From the NCBI RefSeq assembly GCF_910592395.1, contig NC_088318.1:16926349-16990348 (forward strand): a stretch of 64,000 bases of DNA, read 5' to 3'. A program made the position numbers and the translations under genes. Under the pieces are notes generated by a model, which saw nothing but the letters and a program-made list of their open reading frames with translations, ran no database searches and was not told the origin of the DNA. This document shows, piece after piece, positions 57,545 through 64,000 of this stretch. Numbering within the stretch: position 1 is the stretch's first letter; each line of letters starts with the position of its first letter. The stretch comes from Lineus longissimus. Taxonomy: Eukaryota; Nemertea; Pilidiophora; Heteronemertea; Lineidae.

Positions 57545-60500
57545 ATGATGGAGGTGGACAATCCAGAAGATGTTTCCTCTGGTGAAGTAGTCGAAGGAAA
57601 CGAAAGCCCAGAAAAGATTGGACCATCCCCAGTCCCTAGTCCGAGTGAAGAGCGGAGTGAGCAGTGGCCAGCAAGCCCTCAAGACCAACAGACTGGAGCA
57701 GAGCCAGGAGAACAGCTGGAGGAGAGTCCAGATTCACCAGCACCCGATGATGATGATGAAGTGGCTGAGCGCTCTGATAGTGATGACGATGATGATGACA
57801 AAGTAACAGGAAAGGGGTTGGGGGATCATGGGGAACTTAGTGGTGAGTCAGATCCGGAAGATGAGGATTTCTCAGATCAGGAGAGTACGGCAGACAAGCC
57901 TGATAGTCCTATGGAGGTGGGAGAGTCTAATCGTGACCCAGACGTGGTTTCTAATCTCTATGGTGAAAATAGTGAACAGTTTTCCAGGCAGGACAATGAC
58001 AATCAAGAAAATTTATCGGACTCGGAAAGATGCAGTATCATTGAGTCTTCAGGGATAAAAGATAAAGGTCCGCTGACTACTCCTGTTGAATCAAATGACC
58101 CACCAAGCAGTCCAGAGAAGCACAGAGAAACTCAGCAGGATTCTGTGTGTCCTGCTGAGCCAGTATCCAGTCCGGGTAGTCCAGATGGTCAAGATGTTTG
58201 TTCACTTGGGTCTAGTAGCGATGATGGAAGGCCACAAAGTCCTGACCAGGAGATGGAACCCTCTTGTTCTCCAGATCCTAGGAGTCCAAATGACCAGCAA
58301 TCCCTTGGACCAAAGAGTCCAGATGTTGGAGATACACCAGCTGGAGAAGGTGGACCACAAAGTCCTGCTGAAGACTACCCCCAAAGTCCTGAGAAGGAGG
58401 AGGTATCTGATCATGGACAGACTGACTCTGAGGCTGAAAGTGAGGAAGATAAAACTGATGAGGATAATGCACAGGTTCCAGTTTCTGATGAGGAGGATGC
58501 CCAAGTTGCAGTGTCTGATGATGAGGATGGGGAGTGTGATGCTAGTGAAGAAGAGCTTGAATGTGATACAGATAAGCCAGTCTCTGTTGTTGAGCGCAAG
58601 AAGGATCACGCTGAAGTTCTTCAGGGAAATGAGCCTATATCTGATGAGGAAGATGACATGTCTTCAGTTGGAGAATATAGCGATGCCGAGTCTGGCAAAA
58701 AAGGAGAAAATAATGAAGATGACGACACTTTAGACTTAACTGAACCTGGCGACAAGTTGAAATTAAAAAGGCAGCAGCAACGTCTTGTTTCAAGTCCACC
58801 AGTAGAGGCTTCTGTGTCCCCCAAAGACACTAGGACTTTAGACGATCATGGCGAGTTGGATTATGATGATGATGAGGGGGGTCATATGACACGGGTGAAG
58901 CCTGTTGATGAGGAGAAGGAGGATGGAGAGGAGGATGAAGAGGAGGAGGGTGAACACAAGAGTGGGGATGAATCGACAGATGGTGAAATAGACGTAAGTT
59001 AAATACAATAAGTTTTGTTAGCATTTTTGCGTCTACCAAAGCATCCTTTTTCAACATGATTCAGACCCTATGTCTATTGGCTAGACTATGTGTTCATGAA
59101 AAACCCTGATTTTCTTCTCGACGTTCTCATCTGTTTTCCCATTTTCCTGCAGGATGATGACTGTGAGGAGGGTGAGATCAAGGAGCCAGACGGACGCCGG
59201 CCATATATCCGACCGATCTGTCGGTTCTTCCAGAGAGGCAACTGTACGTGGGGAGCGTCATGTCGCTTCTTACATCCTGGTATCAACGATAAAGGTAAAG
59301 TGGGAGGGCGTCTTGTTGTGAAGTGATCGGAATTGAAAATGTTGTTCGTGCATTCTAGTAGTGTTAACTGTTATGCTCCTTTGCAGACATTTAGATCATA
59401 ATTCTAAAACATCATCGTTCTTTTTATTATTTCAGGAAACTACACTCTCATTGAACTTCCCTACCAAGGAAACATGAACGTGAATCGTGGACCAGTGAAA
59501 AGACGTGAACAAGAACAAGAAGAAGAGGTGAGGATAGTTGTTTGTTTACTATGAGGAACCCTTACCGATCTCCCGCATGTTGTTTCCTTGCCCTAATTGA
59601 TATCTCATACAGTTGATCATTGCCAATTTTGAATTGTTGATTAAAATGTTACCTTTTGTCTCAGCAGGAACTACCACCGCCTCCAGAACCAGAAGAACCC
59701 AAGGTTGAATCTGCCTGGGAACGAGGTCTCCGTCATGCTAAGGAGGTAAGAGTTGTAGTGCTACAGGTTTTATCCCAAACACTTAGAATTATTTCGATTC
59801 ACAGTGCACCTCGCCTGATCCTAAATGCTGATTTAGTATCATCAATCTGTAGATGTTTAAATCTGTTTTGATTTTCAGTTGAAGAAGAAAGCCAACAAAC
59901 GTAAAGAACAGGAGACTAATTTACAGGAGAAGCGTCTCTATCTGAGCTTTGATGACGAACGAGATTTCAATAAAGAAAACGATCTCAAGAAATTCAAGGA
60001 TCCTTATTATGATCAGGCTGAGTAAGTAGTGTGCACTTTCTTGCCTCTTCTCCACATACTTGCAGGAGTGTATATTACTGCAGTATGACACAAAATTGTT
60101 TCTTATTTTACTTTCATCTCTTATTTTAGTTATGAAGATGATGACTATTATTCACAGCAAGCCAAGCAGTCGTGGGGCGGTGGTCAGTACGAGAACTTTG
60201 AAGTGCGCTACACGAGAGAACCGGACTATCCTCCATCTCCCCCTCCCATACCACGATATAGGGTGAGTGTATGAACTAGTCTCAATTCTGCCTTCTTCAC
60301 ACAACATGCGACGATGCAATTCAGTAATACATTTGTGTTGGTTTGTTTTCAGCATCGGTCGCCACCATCAATGGAGCGCGACTTTGATCGGGAGAGACGG
60401 AGAGACAGATACAGATCACCGCCCGATATGCCGCCGAGACTGTTGGATGATAGACGTAAACCTCGACCAGAACCGCCTGGGCCAGGACCTGCTGCTGGAC

Positions 60501-63500
60501 CTGGAGATTCTTGGCATGACCCCTGGAGCAGGTAATTAGTTAGATGATCAATTTATATCAGTGGGTTGGATTTCCTCCTTTAAGATTATGCATATTAAGA
60601 ACCGCAAGTTTGATGCTCATTCTAAGCTGAAGGTAGAATAATACTGGATATGTAGTGTACATTTATGGTTCATAGACCACCTTGATATCCAAGGTACAAC
60701 TGGTGATGGCACAAGGAACTTGTGAGCTTTGGTAGTGCACATGAAGTTATGTTAAGGATGAAGTGACTGTCGTAAGGGGGTTGACATATTTGGGTTAACT
60801 GAAAAATTAATGTTACAGATTAGATAAAAATCGTGAGGATGCTCGATTGCCACTGGAGAAGGTCCCCCGTGATGATGCTCCCCGATCGGGTGCAAGAAAG
60901 CGGGGAGATGAGTGGAGGGATCCTTGGCAAAGGTTGGCTCACTTAATCGACTGCATTCATCCTCTTTGAACGTTGCGTTTGTGCTTTCTCACCACCAAAT
61001 CAATTTTGTTCTAATCTTCAACGCCAAAATTGTGCACTTTTAACCCTCGATGATCAGTTTATACAAAACGGCTATCAATTTACCATAGCATTTTTGTGTG
61101 ATTTGGATTTTATCTGCACTTTTGGTGCACTGGACACACTATAATTTCAGCCTCGTTGTGCACTACTTAACCTCCCTTAGCAGAAACCTTCTATCAAGGA
61201 CAGTGCATTAGGTCCCAGATTTGTCATTAACCATTGAAATAGATCTCCGTAATGAGGACTGTATTTTGATCCCGCTATGCTAATATGCAACTGCATCTGT
61301 TTCTTGATTTGTTACCCATGTGAACTACGTCTTTAACCTCAGCTAACTTTTCTTAACACCTTCAGCGCCGAACCACGTAGATCAACGTTGCCCAACTCCC
61401 CCTCCCCTTTGAGCTGGTTATCGGAGTCTCATGGACTTCATGAAAGAACTACGCCATCGCCATCTTCAGGGCAAGGTAGGAACCTTGCCCTGAAGATGGT
61501 GATGGTACGAGCCTTGCCCTGAAGATGGCGATGGCGTAGTTCTTTCATGAAGTCATTTAAAGTTCTGAACTACGCCATCGCCATCTTCAGGGCACGGTAG
61601 GAACTCAAAAGACCGTTTTGGTCGACCGAAAGGTCTTTTCAGTTCCTGCCTTGCCCTGAAGATGGCGATGGTGTAGTTCTTTCATGTCAAAATGGCATGT
61701 GACAGCTATGTAGCCATGACTTTAAACGTTGGAGTGTGACTTCTGTGAAAAATAGGGCTTATACTGTTGCCAGTCCTGTGTGTCCATCTTAAAATTATTT
61801 TCTTTCAGAACGAAATCCCCCAAAAAGCGTCGAGACTCATCATCGCGGAGTCGGTCGCCGCATGGACGAGGAAGAATGAGACGAAGAACACATTCACGAG
61901 GCAGTTTCTCATCTACATACTCATCAAGGTAAATGATATCTCTCACTTCATCCAGGGATTGGAACTGAGAAGGTCATCAGATCTGGCCGGGCTGGTTTGG
62001 TTCAGCTAGGCCTTTAGACTTGGGGAATGTGAAACAGCTGCTTTCTTGTTGTTCCAATATAAATTCAGATATCGACTGAATATTAACTAAAGTGTTTTCA
62101 TCATTGCAGTTTTTCTGGGTCATCTCGATCAAGGTCAAGGTCTTCTTCTTTCGACTCATATAGCGACAGCAGTCGGTCATCTTCAAGTTCAGGGTAAGTG
62201 TTGAACTCGAGTATTGGTAAGGGCCAGAAAGATTACTGAAGTGAGAAGATGGTTTGATTTGAGCAACAAGCAGTCTCAGTCTCAGTCTCACTTAAGCAAA
62301 AATTGAAACCATTGATGGAAATATTTTAGAATGCTGTCAAATTCCTGTGAAAGTATTTAACCATTTCACTTGACCTTATTTCAGATCTCGTTCTCCAGTA
62401 CGACGCAGACCAGGACGGAGACCTCCAATAGAAAGACCATCAGGCCCAGCACCAGCACATGAAGCTGGGCCAGGGGCACCTCCAGCACGATCAGGCCCTG
62501 CCCAAGCTCGAGCTGGCCCTGGGGCTTCTCCAGTGCGTTCAGGGCCAGGACCTGCCCAAGTACGAGCTGGGCCTGCACCACCACCATCACGATCTGGGGC
62601 AGAGAAGCCCCCTGCGCGGTCTGGGCCTGAGAAGCCTTCTAGTCGGTCGGGTCCTGAGAAACCATCAACACGGTCTGGTCCAGACAAGCCATCGCAACGG
62701 TCTGGGCAAGATAAACCAATAGCAAGGTCAGGTTCTGAGAAAATTCCACCTCGGTCTGGACCAGATAAGCCCCCAGCACGTTCAGGTCCTGAGCCTCCCC
62801 CGGTTCGAGCTGCAGTCTCTCCAGCTAAGAAGTCACTAGTACATGGACCACAACCTCCTCCACAAATTCAGGCAAAGACAGGTCCTGCTCTTCCACCAGA
62901 AATGTCGGCCAGGTAAGTTCTTAAAATTGAGGGACAGTGCTACGTGATCATTTCCAATTGTAATTATTTGCAGTAGTGTAATGAATATTGGAAACAGTAT
63001 AGTTTGTCAGTGTTTTTGATGAATGATTTGATAGTTAGTTGTGTTCATGCTTATGATGTTTATATTCTGAGTTTTGTTTCAGCGAACCGCCAAGAAGTTC
63101 AGTAGCTTTAAAACGTAGTATTAAAAGTCCAGAGAAGAAGCGAGTGGCTCCTGTCGCAGCTGCTCCAGCACCCAGTATCAAAGCATTACCATCAGGGCCC
63201 AAGCCTCCGAAACCTGCAGGAGCTAAACTTGCAGGGCCTAAGCCTGTGGCAGTGAAACTTGCAGAGGAACGAGGCAGGAAGAAAGAGAGGCCTGGCATAA
63301 GGCAAGTATATCATTCCCACCCTAAGCCAGTGATATTTGGAGCTCAGTATGTAGTGGTAGGTGTGTTTGTCCGACTTCTGTTAGTGGCCATTCTCATCTA
63401 TGCATCTTGATCCCCAGGTTTTGGTATCTGAACATGTGTATGCTAGACTGTGGCCTTGTTCAGTTTGAAACTGGAGTAGACAGATTATCCTAAGCAAATA

Positions 63501-63828
63501 TAACAGGACTTTATATTTGCAAAGTATGAACTGCAGCAAAACTCTGGGAGACAAGTTTTCTCTTTCATGTGTGTTGGGTTAATTCTACATTTTCAAGACT
63601 TCACATGCTATAGACCCGCCCAATTGCATAATAGTCATTGTTTTCTTTTCAGAAAGAGACGAAACACCAGTTTTAGTAGTTCAAGCGAGAGTAGTGGATC
63701 ACGAAGTTCATCGTCGGAGAGTTCAGATAGTTCAACATCAAGTAGTTCATCTGGTAGTGCCGACTCGGACCACTTGTATCGAGATATGCCAAAAGTACAC
63801 AAAGTCAAGTCAGATAAAAAGGCGCCAG
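57545..63828 (+). CDS. ZC3H18: ZC3H18, CCCH zinc-finger nuclear RNA factor (3' end outside)
   Basis: Family role: links the nuclear cap-binding complex to RNA decay and export machinery. Exons: 57545-58993, 59153-59294, 59436-59527, 59665-59745, 59879-60021, 60130-60262, 60353-60531, 60819-60932, 61809-61928, 62110-62193, 62385-62912, 63083-63301 and 63653-63828, about 1,153 residues so far. The 483-codon first exon is extremely acidic with many SP sites. The CCCH finger (about 506-524, C-x7-C-x5-C-x3-H: CRFFQRGNCTWGASCRFLH) follows CEEGEIKEPDG. Then GINDKGNYTLIELP, ESAWERGLRHAKE, GGQYENFEVRYT, Arg-rich and RS-rich tracts, a repeated RSGP-x-KP region and a Ser-rich tail, as in vertebrate ZC3H18. 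Oddities: an NAGNAG acceptor at exon 4 and a GC donor after exon 12. The last donor (GTTTGT) is weak. Confidence 0.94.
61435..61686. repeat. Cluster of nested palindromes in a ZC3H18 intron
   Basis: The core CATCGCCATCTTCAGGGC occurs five times in alternating orientation within 250 bp. 61435-61476 pairs with 61511-61554 (about 42 bp, ending in CTTCATGAAAGAACTACG and its complement). 61567-61603 pairs with 61642-61679. A smaller AAAAGACC..GGTCTTTT stem sits between the last pair. The cluster resembles overlapping foldback/MITE insertions. Confidence 0.9.
62548..62805 (+). repeat. ZC3H18: In-frame RSGP-x-KP repeats within ZC3H18
   Basis: Exon 11 encodes about nine consecutive 8-9-residue units of the form (A/S/T/P)RSG(P/A/Q/S)(E/D)KP, e.g. 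ARSGPEKPSSRSGPEKP, preceded by AGP-rich units. DNA units of about 27 bp keep the reading frame, so unit-number changes would be tolerated. I recall no such array in vertebrate ZC3H18. Confidence 0.85.
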
Positions 63829-64000
63829 GTTTGTATCCTTGTTATTGAAAATATGAACATATTATTTCAGAATTACAAAGTTAAATTCCTGGTTTTGCCA
63901 TTTGTGCAATGTCATATGTGTTAGAACTCTTGAAAGAGGACAATTTTCAAGTTCTTCCCTCACTGACATGTTAGTTAGTGGGGGATACACTGAAAAAGAC

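Noticed and set aside
57618-58733. Alternative-frame open frames within the ZC3H18 first exon
   Set aside because: They arise from the repetitive GAT/GAG/AGT codon use of the acidic exon; no homology or initiation context.
61366-61475. Extra ZC3H18 cassette exon (acceptor CTTCAG, donor CAAG|GTAGGA, open frame with SP motifs)
   Set aside because: It is 110 nt and would shift exon 9 into a frame that soon stops; its 3' end lies in the palindrome cluster. It could be a poison exon only if RNA data show it.

Overview
The window is nuclear DNA from an invertebrate animal. It shows dense spliceosomal introns (GT-AG, one GC-AG), single-copy orthologues of conserved metazoan genes that match vertebrate proteins in length and exon logic, short AT-rich introns, LINE and SINE remnants, minisatellites and hairpin elements. 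Protein similarity and a strong excess of the palindrome TACATGTA suggest a marine spiralian (mollusc, brachiopod or relative). That placement is inference; I could not search a database.

Eleven protein-coding genes were reconstructed exon by exon, checking splice signals and codon phase. Their order alternates strictly by strand: an RNF114/RNF166-type ubiquitin ligase (+, 5' end outside the window), ENY2 (-), an ALDH1A/ALDH2-class aldehyde dehydrogenase (+), SNRK kinase (-), an unrecognised 390-residue protein (+), HERPUD2 (-), PSMG2 (+), STX16 (-), UQCRFS1 Rieske protein (+), CTNNBL1 (-) and ZC3H18 (+, 3' end outside). The genes therefore form five consecutive head-to-head pairs, whose start codons lie about 0.2 to 1.0 kb apart, joined by convergent 3' ends.

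Between the genes: 1.7-5.9 kb holds a minisatellite, a LINE reverse-transcriptase remnant, a MITE-like element and a long hairpin. 12.8-19.0 kb is gene-poor with degenerate repeats and probable SNRK 3' UTR. SNRK carries a 5.4 kb intron with nothing recognisable. 32.7-36.6 kb and 43.1-44.5 kb look like 3' UTR and spacer. The first STX16 intron contains a perfect 136-bp inverted repeat and a possible nested promoter/exon.

The genes are housekeeping genes in unrelated pathways: SAGA/mRNA export (ENY2), nuclear mRNP metabolism (ZC3H18), splicing (CTNNBL1), proteasome assembly (PSMG2), ER quality control (HERPUD2), endosome-to-Golgi fusion (STX16), respiration (UQCRFS1), aldehyde/retinal oxidation (ALDH), AMPK-related signalling (SNRK) and ubiquitin ligation. 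The most interesting observation is a tandemly duplicated 75-nt exon in the ALDH gene. The two copies are separated by only 42 nt and differ almost solely at residues lining the known substrate channel, which predicts mutually exclusive splicing that switches substrate specificity.
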